Assembly: GCA_023374045.1 (NCBI GenBank)
Contig: CM041778.1
Location: forward strand, 400,394,438-400,458,437
Length of the DNA stretch: 64,000 nucleotides
Reading direction: 5' to 3'
Source of the DNA: Limonium bicolor
Taxonomy: Eukaryota; Streptophyta; Magnoliopsida; Caryophyllales; Plumbaginaceae
Part shown: one piece after another, positions 46,381 to 59,989 of the stretch
Layout: each line of letters opens with the position of its first letter
Numbering within the stretch: the stretch's first letter is position 1
Made by a program: the position numbers and the translations under genes
Notes under the pieces: generated by a model
Seen by the model: only the letters and a program-made list of their open reading frames with translations
Databases searched by the model: none
Told to the model about the DNA's origin: nothing

Positions 46381-46965
46381 CTGAACATGCAAAAACAAAT
46401 CAGAACCAAACCCGGATTATTAAGGCGAAATCTAGGACATACAATACTATAAAAACAACACAGACTACTAGCATGCGGAAGATGGATGGTGGTGGTGTGT
46501 GGTACAAAGCCCTTCGCCGGAGAAGGAGAGAAAAGAGGGTATCTCGTAAACTTTAAACATTACAATTCACAAGCTTCATAGTCTTAATCCTTTGTTTTTT
46601 ATGAAACTGTATCTCCATATGTGGAGCAAGTGCCTGATTTTGAACTACACCTCTGGATTTACGACAATCCCTCTGTGTCCTTTCGGCAAGAAATGTCCTG
46701 CCCAAAACAATCATGGTGGAAACCCACTATAAAATTCTACATCATGGGGTGCTTTTGTAAAGCACCATAAAACACGTCATAAAAAAATAAATAGGGACAT
46801 TTCTCTTTCTGACAATAGAGTAGTTTTATCCCAATGCAAAAGTAAACTATGTGATAGTGATGGTAATAATACAAAATTCAAAAAGTAAAAAGTGAATGTA
46901 TAAATAATAAAATAATGATGAAATGACAAATTATACTATTCGGACGAACTTGTATCAAGTTCCTT
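46381..46965. repeat. Flank shared with 60922-61430 (duplicated segment)
   Basis: Long near-identical stretches, such as agtcttaatcctttgttttt, gaaatgtcctgcccaaaaca and gacaatagagtagtttta, occur in the same order at 61030-61290. No gene is recognised in it. Confidence 0.8.
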
Positions 46966-47330
46966 CATCTGAGGCTGCCCAAAAAAACTGAACTCCGATA
47001 TCCACCCAAAGCCGAAGTGAACCGTACCTATTTTCAAGTGAACCGTACCTATTTTCAGGTTAACTGTACGGTTTTTTACGGTATGGTTAACCGTACCGTT
47101 AAATTGACCGGTTCTGGTTTTGATAATAAGATATTTATTTTAAGGTTGGTTAACCGAGTATAGTGTAATGTAAGAAAAGAAAAATATAAACAAACTGATT
47201 AAATATTAAATTACATATTAAAAGTTTATATATAGCAATTAGTGCGAACACCTTTTCATCTACTATAATATCTAAAAGCCTAATAAAATAACTAAGAAGT
47301 AATACCTAATCAATAATCTTCATTCTTATT
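46966..47330. mobile_element. hAT MITE copy, one clear end
   Basis: Starts with aggctgcccaaaaaaactga, as the reverse complement of the right end at 14889, and continues with gccgaagtgaaccgtacc and ggtatggttaaccgtacc. A 27-bp piece around aagtgaaccgtacctatttt is duplicated in tandem. The other end is not clear. Confidence 0.6.
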
Positions 47331-48818
47331 TTGGTTTGTTTTTAATTTTTGATGATTATCTTTCCCCTCTTTTCAGTTTTGAAAAACCCCCAATTCCCTT
47401 CTTACCCATTCCCCTAAAATCATGGGGAATAGTATTCTCTTACCTTCCTTTTCCATCATTCTCTCACACCATGTAACTCATCATCATTGTTTCAAACAAT
47501 GTTTCAATTTAAAAATATTTTAAGAATTAAAAATATGAGTAACCTACACTTAAATAAAAATTTAAAGTAAACAATTTATGTATGAGCAATATGTTAGATG
47601 TTTTATCTTAAATAAATATTTACAATGATTCATTTAGTTATTTTTGCTATATACTAAATATTTCTATTTAATATATATATATATATTAATATTAAATACT
47701 ACATATAATAATATTCAAAATAAATTTTTTAAAATTTTTAGATTTAAATTTATTCCATAAAACTTTTAAAAACTTACTAATATGAAATAAATGACTATAT
47801 TATAAGTACTAAAAACTAAGTATAGTTTTATTAATTATTTCATCATCATCATAACAATTCACTTTAAAAAAGTTATCATTTTATTTTAATAACCTTATAT
47901 TATTGAAAATATTAATAAGTAAACTAAATATTATTTAATTGAATGTGAATTAAATTATTTTAGCTAATACTAAAAGATATTGAGAAATATAAAACGAGAT
48001 ATTAATATATAAACTTATTCTTAAAATATTAAACATTATCTAATATATTGCAAATATTTTTGAATTATAACATAATTTTGATATTATTAATAATTTTTTA
48101 TTTTAATTAAAGTGTTTATATTTTTACTGAATATATAATTAAGATTATTTCTAATTTATATTTTGTTTAACTATCAATATGTTTATGAAATTAATGAACA
48201 TGAATGTTCATTTTGAGATTTGAAAATAAAAATTATTACATTATGTTAATATTGAATAAAACAAGTATAGCCTTTTTTTTAAGAAATGATAATTCCCTTA
48301 CATTCAAAACCAAACAAACAATAACAAAGGGAATGATGCATAATTCTATTCCGTTTTTATGTTAAAACCAAACAGTGGGAATCAGCTTCCTTTCCTGATT
48401 TCATTCCGTTTCCGTCGTTTGAAGTCAAACACACCCTAAATTTTTGTTAAAACGATTTCGTAACAAAGGTGGCGTCAGGGAGACGAGCGCTTATCAAATT
48501 AACAATCTGTCATTACCCAAATATCGTGAGTTTTTAATCCATAGGTACCGTTGTAACCACTAAATTCTTTTCCAACAGTTGTTAAGCTAGTTTCTATACA
48601 TCAATACATGGTTTATTGTCTTTGGTGAATCGATGCGTCAGCTACAGAATGAAGCAGCAATAGGAACTTGTTCATCGCGAAAGAGATACAACTGACTACC
48701 AGAGAGAGAGATGCAGCTACTAGATGCTCTTTCCTTCAATATAAATAAATTATAATTTTTTCAAACAGAAACTACAACTGTACAAAATATCGAATGAAAT
48801 AGGTAAGATTCGCTCGAG
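47331..48818. other. A+T-rich spacer, no gene
   Basis: Very A+T rich with short inverted patterns; the right side (48350-48440) ends in a ccaaacagtgggaatca...aaacacaccct pattern often seen at MITE ends, but no matching left end was established. The tRNase Z 3' UTR probably covers the last 100-200 bp. Confidence 0.4.
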
Positions 48819-51800
48819 CTACAAAGCAGCCCGCACAGCCTCCTCAGCAAGATCATCAACTGATTCTTCCTCGATCAACATCTCGTCTCGAAAGAGAAGC
48901 TTGAGATAAGGAAGAACCTGGGGAAGAGTGCAAATCCGCAATGTTAATGCTCATCAAATCAAAGCCAATGCAAGTATTATGCATGTGAGTCCCGTCAAAC
49001 ACGGGGATCTTGGGGTATCTCTGGCTGAAGTGGGTGAGGATGATCCTGTATGCGCCTGCTGATTCTCCTACCTCTATAGCTTCACTGGTTGTGCTGTGGT
49101 TTCTGGCCACAGCTTCATCCACCATGCCATCCTCAAAGGTTGCCTATGTTACAACACATGTATGCACAATCAATGGAGTGGCAAAGGGAGCAAGTAACAG
49201 CAGTACTAAAATATCAACTATGCCAGATTTGCAGAAAGCCAGTCCAGTGAGACTGAGATAAACAAAAGAAGCTGAAGATTAGATTCCCTTCAAACACTTA
49301 CCTCGTGTATAAGAATAGTTGCTCCACGTGAAGCTTTAATGAGCTCAGGGCAGGGTCTAGTATCCCCAGAATATACTATCTTCCAGCCCGGAATTATTTT
49401 ACCAACACTATTAACTCTATCAGATGCCTTCAAGGCAACGCCAAAGGCCTGGGGACAATGCACAACAGGGAAGCTAATCAATGACCCCAGGCCAGCTTCT
49501 TTCAACACCTTCATTAATTTCTGAAGGATCGGAAGAGCAACGCTGTGATCTGCTGGGCTTCCAGGTCTCTTAAAGATGCTCTGCATATTACTTCCTTTGG
49601 CAAAGACAGATTCGTCCAGGTTCATTTGAGTGGAATCAGGACTTCTCGAGGTGGAAGACTGGTTTGTACTGAACTCAGACATCATGACGGCATCCAGAGA
49701 AGCTTGTGTAGTGTGTTTGCAATCCAGGAACTGCATGTCCAAGTTCTCAAGCCTTTGGTATGCGTCAAGAAACCTTTTTAATTGGCGAGGTCCTACCACA
49801 AGGAGTGGTTCATGCAGTGTGTTCTTCAACAGCTCACGTCGAAGAGCAAGGATTCTTGCTAGGCCTGTGTGGTGGTCACCATGAATATGAGAAATCCAGA
49901 TACATCGCAGGCTTCGAATGGCATCATCAGCTCCCTCCAGCCCATATCTGGTAGATCAAATTTAGACACCAATCAATTAATTAAATGCCCAAAATTTACC
50001 GAGTAGGCTCTATTTATCAGATGATATATTAACCGTGACCGACTTGGGGAAGCTAAACCAATTAATGGCCCACTAGTTCCACAAGACCACACACCATCGT
50101 ATGCAGATACAAAGATTAAAGAAGGCTCAACCTCTTACACGCCCTCTAGTTCCACTAGACCAAAAATCTCAATATAATTAGAGTGGTCTACAACCAGTAT
50201 TAAAGAATATATTACCGTCTCTTCAGCTGACCAAGAGTTCCTTCACCACAATCCAAAAGCAAGCTTCCTTTGGAGAAAAGGTTGATATAGATAGAACTAA
50301 CATTTCGGTATTTAGACGGCTGGGAGGATCCTGTCCCTAAGAGAACAATTTCCAAGTCTTCTCTAGAGATATTCTCCAAGCAATTAGGAACCCCATTCTC
50401 ATTCAGGCAAGGCTCTTCTATCATGGTGTTATTGGTGTCCAAAGATGCAATAACATTCTCTTTTGAATCAACAGTATCACACCATAACTTTCTGACTTGA
50501 TCTGCAGCAATTTCAACTTCAGGGATTTCTTGAAGTAATTGATTAATGATTTCACGATGTGGATTGGAAACTGGGATGCAAGATGTATCCAAACCAAGTT
50601 GTGCATAGGGTCGCAGATGGAACTGTATTGACCCAGAGGGCACGATTATGATTCAGCAAAGATGGAAACTTTTCCAGAAGAAAAAAGATGCTAGTATAAA
50701 ATTTCATCAAACTACTACAAAAACGCTATAGCAAGGACTGCAAATCAAACAGAACAGCAGCAGTGGGACACTGTCTTGGCTGACACACACAAAAAATAGA
50801 ATAGAACTTGAATAAAAATACTATAGGAAGGTCAAAATCTATCAGTTTCACCAGGAAATGTCATAATATTTCGTTGGAATGCTCAATAGCAACAAACACA
50901 GTGATCTTGAGATCCAGAAAATAAAGGCAGAAATGAGTAATATAAGAAACTGAATCCCAATCCTAGTTAACTAGATGATATTTACCTTCAGCAGGTTTTC
51001 AGCAGCAATTATTTGGTGTTCCTGCAGATATACAAACTAAGACTTTAATACCCACAGAAGTCAAACTTATGGATCTCGAAACTACCAGGCTCCCATTCAC
51101 AAACCTCACTTGAAGTATTACAGCTCTGAGCAGAACCATTAATGTATTCAACTGGCAAAAATCCGGAAGCTGGAAAGAACTTAGGGCACAAGTAATTGAG
51201 CCGAGCAGCTACTTTAGCACTTGATTTCAAAATCGGGATTTTAGCATTCTCCCTGCAAATGAACAATTTGTTATACATCAATCCGATTGAATTAATCCAG
51301 AACCACATGATGACAATAGCAGAAGGGCTTTTCTGCACAGAAAAAATTAGAGATGATGATGGCGATGAAAAGGCAGAAGAAAGTGAGAAAAGATGGGAGC
51401 ATGGGTCTAAAGGAAATTCTGTACAGATGAAAAGCAACTCACGCTTCATGTCCTGCCATAATGTGCTGTGTACTGCCAAATTTTCTCATCCATAATTGGT
51501 AATCTGGGTTATTCATTACAGAGGAGGGACTCAAATGAATAACACAATTCACCTTCTTGCCAGTTTCAGAAGAGAAACCCGCATAGTATGAATTGAGGGA
51601 GCTGACAGAAGATAGATATCGTAGATGTGACTCGGTTGGACAGTCAACAAGGAGAACTATGGGACCAGGAATAGAAGGGTCCATTACATCATTAGGGTGG
51701 ACCTGGTAAGAAACTAGTTAGGGTAGGCATCAAAATACATACGTAATCAACAGAAGTTTACTGTTTATCAACTCTACCATGATATCTTGTGTATCAGATT

Positions 51801-53677
51801 TCACGGGGTTCCCAAGCTGTAGTTCCCGATACTTAGGCCCAGCCCTGAGCCCAAGAGCCTTAGCTTTCTGAGGATCAAATTTCCCTTTGATCTCCGGTAA
51901 CTCACAGATATAAACAACAGAAAGGTCACCAGGTTTAAGAGAGGCCATATTGTTTCCATCAGAACCAAATGATTCTGGGAATGAGTTCCCTCCTCCACTG
52001 ACTGTGTAACTTGCTCGCAACAGAATTGCTGATAGTTTAACAACCTCATCATCAACAAGCACAATTGGTTCTGAGAAATTTTGAGCCGATGTCAATAATC
52101 CTTGTTCTCTCTTTATTCAAGGGTCCAAAGCTTCTTGTGTGAACCATGGCAGCATTTGGAATGAACGATTTCATGGCATCAATCATTAATTGGAGATCAG
52201 AAGGACCCCATATGTTAACCTTCATTAGAAAAAAATCAGCTGATCTGTACAGGTTTCACTATAAGTGAAATTAAATAAAAGTAGTGGCATGATGATACTT
52301 ACTGACATCCCAACGTCTCCAATAGAGGCCAACGTAAGCAGCAGACCTGGGTTATACAAAAATTAAGCATCAGCAAAACTTGCTATAATATTTTTCCCTT
52401 TGATAATGATAACTTTATTCAAATCTGCAGAGTGCAAAAAGCAAGGGTGGCAGTTTTTCATGTCTACTAACCTGGAAGTCCACCTGCTGTTTCTGAGCAT
52501 ACACGGGAAAGAAATATATGATCTATCTGAAAAGAACACGTCATTAGCATCTTTATTATGAACACAACATCAATACACAGATAGACAAGCCATCGCAAAG
52601 AGGAAAAATAGTTGATATATTACCTTAGACAACTTAATCTTATGCTCTGTACAAAACCTCTGCAATCCCTGGAAATTTGCTCAAACTTCAGAACCCAAAC
52701 AAAAGGTGAAGTCTTTTCTAGTCTTTTTTAACCGCCAGAGACGTAACAGGTCTATTGTTTTTTAGCTAATGATTCACATAGCCCTATAGAAAATTTTCTT
52801 TTTCAATTAATTAATCCAAGTCATGAAGATCTACATTAGGTAGCACTAGATCTCCTAAGCATACCTCTCCTGCATTAAATATGAACCTCTGCTTGTCAAA
52901 GAACAGCAAAACGGAAGAAGATGTATCTTGAGTATCCATTCCAGTCCCCAGTATCTGCAGAAATGTAAAGGAAGCAAGAAATAATAGCAGTCTTCTTATG
53001 ACTGAGAATCACTCATTGGACTTCCTAGTTCATGAAAATAGCATTCACTTATAACAGGAGATACATGTAAACCATTGATGGTAAGGTACATACGCCCTCC
53101 AAAGGAAGTTCCCAAAATCCAAGTTCCAGAAAACAATCAATTTTAAAGGAAGATGATGCAATAAATTGCAACTAAAGTGGAGACCAAATACACCACCAAA
53201 GTGGAATACAACGGTATACAATATTGATGTCAATAGCTACCTGCGCATAACATATGGTATTGACAGGATTGAGCTTTCGAATTTTCTTTTCGAGAGTTTT
53301 TGGTTTATCATTCTTATCTCTATCCTCCCTCAGCCCTCCTCTTATTAAAATCAGGAGCCTCTGGACCAGCCATAAGAGTCCGGATTTTCTTTCTCAATAG
53401 GCTGCTTCTTCGTATCCACAGACAAAGAGCTGTTACCTTTGCTCTCAAATGTGAACTTAGGGGAGAATTGTATATTTCTCGGCCTTCCGCCTGATCGATA
53501 AGAGGAGGAGTTGACAGTGAGAACGGAGATTGGCCGGAGAAGGAGGAAAGGCTGAGGTCGAGTGCCTTTGGAGAAGCGGGAGACTAGAGGTGAAAGAGGA
53601 GCGTGCGGAGAGAGAGGAGAGAGAAACGAAGGTGGGTGGTTGAGGAGAAGGCGGAGACTTGTAATCTGAGAGGGCAT
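48819..53677 (-). CDS. Long-form tRNase Z (ELAC2/TRZ3-TRZ4 type), four 1-base breaks
   Basis: Twelve minus-strand exons: 53677-53241, 52954-52865, 52668-52624, 52526-52472, 52346-52303, 52219-51778, 51702-51443, 51252-51105, 51021-50986, 50622-50216, 49947-49302 and 49143-48819; about 976 residues after correction. The N-terminus is Ser/Pro/Arg rich, like an organelle transit peptide. The amino half has [20 protein letters not shown] and [19 protein letters not shown]. The catalytic half has [29 protein letters not shown], the metal motif HIHGDHHTG (about residue 675), [11 protein letters not shown] and [12 protein letters not shown]. The enzyme cuts 3' trailers from tRNA precursors. Extra bases near 53358, 53327, 52113 and 48927 break the frame; exon lengths return to phase if each is removed. 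The exon 8 donor (51105) is the least certain. Confidence 0.9.
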
Positions 53678-53813
53678 TTTAAGGGTTTAAGGCGTTGGTT
53701 GGTTGGAGGCAGCCGCACAAACATTCGGAGATTGAAGAGCAGCTTAAACCCCAAGTCGCCGCCAAGCTCGGCGAAATTGAGGACCCAGAGGGTAAGTGGG
53801 GCCACCCTAAGAT
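53678..53813 (-). promoter_or_regulatory. Remaining tRNase Z promoter/5' UTR
   Basis: Only about 136 bp separate the tRNase Z start codon from the gypsy fragment. No TATA box was identified. Frames read here on both strands are shadows. Confidence 0.4.
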
Positions 53814-54902
53814 ATGAATGCAATAAGCTTTCTTGAGTTTAGCTACGGAAAAACGGTACATAGAGATTGCACTATTGAATGGATACCAATTGTGGAGTAT
53901 GTGCTTGAAGGAAAGTTGCCCTCGAAGGTAAGGAAGTCAAAAACAACAAAAAGAAGAGTAGCGTCATTTTTCCTTGAGGATGGTTATCTGTATAAGCCGT
54001 CATTTGTGAGACCTGCCCTTTGGTGTGTCACCACAGAGGAAGGAAATAAGCTTATAAAAGAGGTACATGAGAGAGTTTGTGAAAACCACCAGCGGGAAAG
54101 AGCTACAGTTCACAGACTCATGAGGTCGGTTACTTCTGACCAAAAATAAAAGAGCATTGTAAGGAGTACATCTAGAAGTGTAGTAAATGCCAGAAGCACG
54201 GCAACAAAATACACACATCCCCAGCCATGCAGAAAGTCATTCTATTCTATCCAATCCCTTTTGCTATGTGGAGATTAGACATCATGGGTCCTTTCCCGGA
54301 AGCATCTCCAGGGAGGTTCATGTTCATATACATAGCCATTTATTACTTCACAAAGTGTGTAGAAGCTATGCCAACAACATCTATCACAGCAAAGAGATCA
54401 CATGAATTCATTTGGAAGTACATAATATACAGATTTGGCCTACCAAAAATAATAATAACAAACAATGGAACACAATTTAACTGTGACAACTTCCGAACAT
54501 TTTGTGAAGAATGGAAGGTCGAGCTAAGATTTGCATCGGTAGTTCACCAACAGGCCAACGGCCAGGTGGAAAACGTGAATGGCCAAATTGTCAAAGCATT
54601 AAAAAGAAATTAGTTGACAAGAAAGGGAGATGGGCAGAACTATTGCCTCAAGTCGTTTGGTTCTATCGAACAACAGAAAGGGTCCCACCGACGAAACACT
54701 GTACATGTTAACATACGGCTTGAAAGCAGTCATCCCGGCCGAGATTATTGTCCCCTCAGTTCGCTGGGAATCCTACAATGAACAGCTTAACAGCGAAGGA
54801 ATAAAAGACCATCTTGACCTGCTTGAGGAAACAAGAACCATGGCAGAAGCTAAAATGGCGAAAGACAAAAATAAAGTGGAAAATATTTCAATTGTAGAGT
54901 AA
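53814..54902 (+). mobile_element. Ty3/gypsy pol fragment: zinc-binding H2C2 and integrase
   Basis: Plus strand. 53814-54149 encodes the end of RNase H and the H2C2 region (WIPIVEYVLEGKLPS, LEDGYLYKPSF, EVHERVCENHQR). 54227-54613 is the integrase core: WRLDIMGPFPEA, GLPKIIITNNGTQF and HQQANGQVENVNGQ. The second catalytic Asp is Asn here (TNNGTQF instead of TDNGTQF). 54630-54902, in another frame, gives LTYGLKAVIPAEIIVPS and LDLLEETRTMAEAKMA, the integrase C-terminal region. Gag, protease, RT and a 5' LTR are absent, so it is truncated at its left edge next to tRNase Z. Confidence 0.85.
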
Positions 54903-55680
54903 AAGAGCGAAGCTTCATCCTGGGAAAGCTAGTCTTACGAGAAGCAAAGTAGCCTAAGAAACTTGCTTAAAGAATGTCGAAGGGTATGAATTACCGCATT
55001 CCTGGCACGAAGAGTGTTTAAAGAAATTCTATGTGTAATGTTGTGTGTAAAGCATCAATCGCATCAATAAGAGAAGTCATTTTTTGAAATGCCTTGAAAG
55101 AAACACCTGGGCTATGTCCCACGGGCTATCATGCCTTGAAATACAGGCTAGCGTGCCTTGAAAAACAATACCTTGGTTTGGGTTATTACGCCTGGTTGCC
55201 TGTAATGGGTGAATCACTAGGTGTGGGACGCCGCACCGTACCTCGATCAAAACCTTAAAAACTCTTTTAAAAGGTGCGATCACAAGTACCATCGTTTGGC
55301 TACCAAAAGTAAAGATGGGAAAAAAAAGGGGGCACGACTGGTCGTTGCTCACGACCGGTCCTCATTTTTAAGCAAGTAATGACTGGCTACAGGTGACCTG
55401 TCAAGGCATAAATCAACGACCAGTCAGGGCATAAAGTGATGACTGGTCGTGGCGTAAAGCAGCGACTGGTCATGACATGAAGCGACGACCGGTCATAACG
55501 ACGGTCGATCGATAAGCAGCATAAGGCAAAGGCGACCGGTCTTTAGCGACCGGCCGCTCGTCCACCTTTTTTTTTACTCTAAATCAAAGTTACAACTCCA
55601 AGAAATAAAAGGCAAAGATTCGAAGTAATAAGAACAAACCACTTTTATATCATCCAAGCTACAAAAAGTATGTTTACAAT
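54903..55680 (+). mobile_element. Gypsy 3' region with GACCGGTC array
   Basis: Non-coding tail following the integrase. From about 55330 to 55560 it holds about ten spaced copies of gac(c/t)ggtc or gaccagtc words separated by about 24 bp, with ggcataaag/ggcgtaaagcagc spacers. No 3' LTR was identified; the segment ends where the duplicated LINE segment begins (about 55680). Confidence 0.5.
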
Positions 55681-56521
55681 CGTTGTCCTCCCCTAAGAAT
55701 TTGTTTAGTTATAAGCTTAATCGGGTGGTGATCCGATCTTCCCCATCGCAAATGTATATTACGAGCATGAGGGTAAAGCTAGGGCTAGCAGTGTTTGGCA
55801 AAAAAAATGTCTAACCGACTCTTGGTATTGGAAACCCCTGATCTCCAATTTGCGTAGGTGTGAATATCTCCCCACAAACCCAGATCATACAATTACAGTC
55901 ACTATTGCATGATCAAAAAGCCAACATGCAACCTCGACTGCACTCTCTGCGGCCAAGCTGCTCGTAACCATAATAGATTTCATTAAAATCCCCAAGCACT
56001 AGCTAGCCAAGGATGAGTTGTAGGAGTTCACAGATTATGCATGAGATTTTGGCTTCTCGATCGTTATGTCACCTCAGACCAGTTGTAAATACCTTTGCAA
56101 AACCATTCAGATCCTGGAGCGCTGTCAAATTTGCAGTGATTATGATGGAGGGAGTAGGACAGAACTTCCGTTACAATTGATTCTTGCCAAAACAAGGCGA
56201 CACCACCACTACGGGCAGCACAATTAACCGTAAAACCGTGAAATCCTCTCATTCTTCTTTTGAACGGACACATCTCTGCTTTAGTTCGCTTAGTATTGGA
56301 GAGGAAAATAATATTTAGTGTTTCATCCCCGATTAGGTCAAAAACCCAGCGCTAGAAGTTGGATCCCCTAAATCCTGACGGTTTAAGGATAGAATACTCG
56401 TTAGAGAGACATAAGAGAGTGTGAAGAGGTGAATCTTGAACTTGGAACAACAAATCAGAACCAAAACTGCATTATTGAGGTGAAATATGGGACATGCAAC
56501 TGTAAAAACAACATGGATTAC
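55681..56521 (-). mobile_element. Second copy of the LINE endonuclease segment
   Basis: 55681-55884 matches 33585-33787 and 55885-56521 matches 45884-46470, now uninterrupted at the ACCCA site (cacaaacccagatcat). The minus-strand piece 56273-56064 encodes FHGFTVNCAARSGGVALFWQ, the GG(V)ALFW motif of LINE endonucleases. Stops are frequent. It shows what the locus at 33.8/45.9 kb looked like before LTR insertion. Confidence 0.75.
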
Positions 56522-58709
56522 TGAAATACTCCAACTTAAATATGGTGATTAGAATATTTTAATATAGTATTTAAGGGCCTAATAGTGCCTAAGTAGTTTT
56601 GGTAAAGAAAATAAATCCAAAAGAAATGAGAAAAACGCTTAGAAAGCAAAAAACGCTAAAATGAGCGTTAAATAACCATAGGAGGTACGAGACCTCGGTT
56701 ATAGTATCGTAAGGATTCCTAAGGCTTATTCATGCCTAATTAGTATACGGGAATGATCCCCGAAGAAAACGGATCCAAATAATGTATTAAAACGCTAATA
56801 GAGCTTTAGCGCACGTTTTTCGAGAAAACCCGAAAACGTGATTTTAAGTGGTCAAACGAACCCGTAAAAATAATAAATAATTAAATAACTATTATTATTA
56901 GGCACTAACGGAAGCTTAATAGCCAATAAAAATAAAGAAACGAGAAAATTCCGGAAAACGGGCCCGGTTAGTGAATAGTACCTAACCGGGTAAAATAACG
57001 AGTGTTTTTCTGTAAAAGACGAAAAACTGCTCCAGCTTAACAGTTTAAGGGGGCCGGTTTTTATAGGGAATTAATACCCTCTCTCACACTCAATTAAATA
57101 TTACTCTCTCTCACACACACTAGAAGACAAGAAAACAAAAAGTAACAAAAAGTAAAAAGTAGCCCCCTCTCCCCTCATTTCCTTCTCTCTCTCCTATTCT
57201 TCCTTCTCCCAACCGTGAGAACTCCCTCCTTCCTGCTCCTCTCAGCCGATTTTGGAGCTCCAAAATGACTCCCATGGCAGCCCCTCTTCTACCTCATGCT
57301 CAAGCCATATTAAAACTCCAAATGAGAAAAAAAGTACATATTCTTTCTTGCTCCTCTCTTCAAGCTCTACATTTCTATCTTTTCAAAATCCGAAAATGAG
57401 CAACTTCATCTCCATGGGTTTTCCCCATTTGAAGAGAAAAGCACACCATTGTGAAGCTTGGAGTCTCCTCTTTCCAACAAGGTAAAAATCTTCATGAAAA
57501 ACTCAAGTTCCCTCTACCTCCTTGTATAACCGATTTTTGCCCTTCTTGTAATACCTTGTTCTCTTCTTTGTTTGAGCTTGGTTCAACTCTCCAATGGTGG
57601 AGGAACTCTCCTTTGTATTCAAGGCTTAAAAACCTCTCTTAAAAACTCCAAGGTAAAAACCCTAACTAATGGTGATTTAAACCCTTCATTGAATTAGTAG
57701 TGTTTTAAGAGATTAGAAGTCTAATTATATTCTCCTTATGTAATTTGGGTGTTGGGATGGAGTTTGGAAACTCCATCCCCCACATGGCCGATTTTGCAAG
57801 AAAAAGAAGGAGAAGAAGTGGAAAAGAAATGAAGGAAATATAAGCTCAAGGTAAGAGCTCTTCCTTAATGCTAAAATTTTAATGCATTAGGATAATGGGA
57901 ATGGGTAAACCAATTTAAAGAAACCAAAATAATGTAGTAGAATTGTAATTGTGAAAGTTTGGGTATTTGTGAACAAGTATGTGGATTGTAGGCCTTAGAG
58001 CCAAGGAATTGTGTATGTGTATTGATATTGTGTTTTGAGGAATTAATGATGTATTAAGATTGCTTGTATTGCTGGTAGGACCCTTGTATGGGTGTGGCTA
58101 GAATAGGAATGATTTTGGTGATAATGGGTATGTGTGGATAGTGAGAATTGTAGGTGAACTATGGCAAAATTTTGGTAGGATATGTACATTTATGGATGAC
58201 TTGGTGAATGGGAGAACCAAGGTATGTATTGGGGATGATAGAGATGTTTAATGACCATGGAGTAGTGGTTGTAGTATAAGAAGGAAAGGGTATAAAATCT
58301 GTAGCAAGAAGTGTAGTAAAACATTGTAGAAACTAGAGAAAAACTAATGTGCAAGATTTTGTAAAATGAGTGTTGGAACTTGGGTGTAGGAAGTGTAATG
58401 GCTTGGAAATGAATTGGCATGGTAAGGAGAGGTATTTAGAATGCTAGGAATGGCATTGGTTGAGGAAACATTGGATGGGAGAATTGAATTGTAAAATCTG
58501 TAGCATAGGTGTAACAAAAACTGTTACATGTGTTGTAGAAGAAGTAAGAAAATTGTGTAAGTTGTTTGATGAATTTAGTAATGGATTTGGGGGATGAATT
58601 AAGGTATTTTAGGAAGCTTAATTAGTGTTAAAACATGTGGGGTTACATGTAGGAAGATTGGGGAAGAATGGGTAAGAAAGAAGTGAAAAACAAAATCTGT
58701 AGGTAGGTT

Positions 58710-58850
58710 CTGGATCCGTCCGACCCAGAGGTTGGGGAGGACGGTGGGTCGGACGGGAACAGACCCCGGGACCAAAAACTACTGGAATGGTCCGACCCAG
58801 AGGTGTATGGGTCGGACGGAACGGTTCTGGGTCGGACGGTTCCAGCAGGC
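58710..58850. repeat. GTCCGACCC/GGGTCGGAC minisatellite in the LTR
   Basis: Alternating gtccgacccagaggt and tgggtcggacgg words, so the strand can fold back. Position and flanking sense correspond to the array at 38090-38415, but the core word differs. Confidence 0.65.
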
Positions 58851-59989
58851 TAACTTCGAAATGTTGTATCTTCTTCGTTTCAACTCCGATTTTGGATCCG
58901 TTTGCGCCCACGCGTTCCTCTCTTCATCTACTTTACTCCTATCTATGTTATTCCTCCTGTTTAAACAATAAATGTGTAAGAGATCAATGAAACATAAAAC
59001 TAGAGGAAAACAAGTATGAAAGTAAGTAAATAAGTTGTGAGTATAAGAACATTAAGCATACCGGAATAACGGGGTAAGTACGGGAGTAGTACTTATTTGT
59101 GTATCATAAGAGTATAGTATTAATAACAATGTTGGAACATTATCAGTGGAACAAGTGTGAAACAAGGGACGAGGGAACACACGGTAGAGCTAACTCCGGT
59201 GAAAGGTATGATTTCCTCATGCCCCGTATGCTAACCGAGTTACGTTGATTTGTGTGCTGTATGCCGGCTAATCAAGACTAAAGCATGAAAACGGTTTATT
59301 GTCTTTCATTATATGTCTTGCTGTATGTTGATTGAGCTAACCTTCTTGATTGATTGTGTGGCTTTACTTAGTGCGTAGGCCGACTCATAGATGAGTCTTA
59401 TTGTGTAATGACTCGTAGTGAGAGTCATGTGTGAAATAATGGAACCGTAGCAACACACTAAACCAACGAACCAATAAACGATAACGTAAACCAATGAACT
59501 CACTAGAATGTGAGAGAGTGTACGGGAGTAATAACCTTCCGATAACGGTAGGAGAAACGAAATGAATAATCCACAAACGAAAGTAGTGGAAGTACATAAG
59601 TAACCTATATTAGAGGAACTAATCTTGGTGCAAAACATGAACCACGAGAGTAGTAAAGAATGATGAGGGATCTCCAAACCCCTTAGTAATTAGTCGACCC
59701 ATTATGAGAGGACCCGACTGATGTAAGTATGTCCCGAACATGAGAGTATTCGATATGTTGGGGAAACCCTTAAATCTGAGGATACTAGTCGGTAGTAATT
59801 CCCCAAGCTAACAGAGGTTATCGAGAGAGATACTTCTAGGCTAATCCATGAGATTGTATTGTGCTCTGAGAGAGAAGAGTGTTGGGAATATGAGTAGTCC
59901 GGTAAGGACGGACATTGAGTATTTGAGGAGCTAAGCGTATAGCCCTCGTATTGTAGGTCCGTGGCGAGTCTTGTGTATGACTCCGCCCA

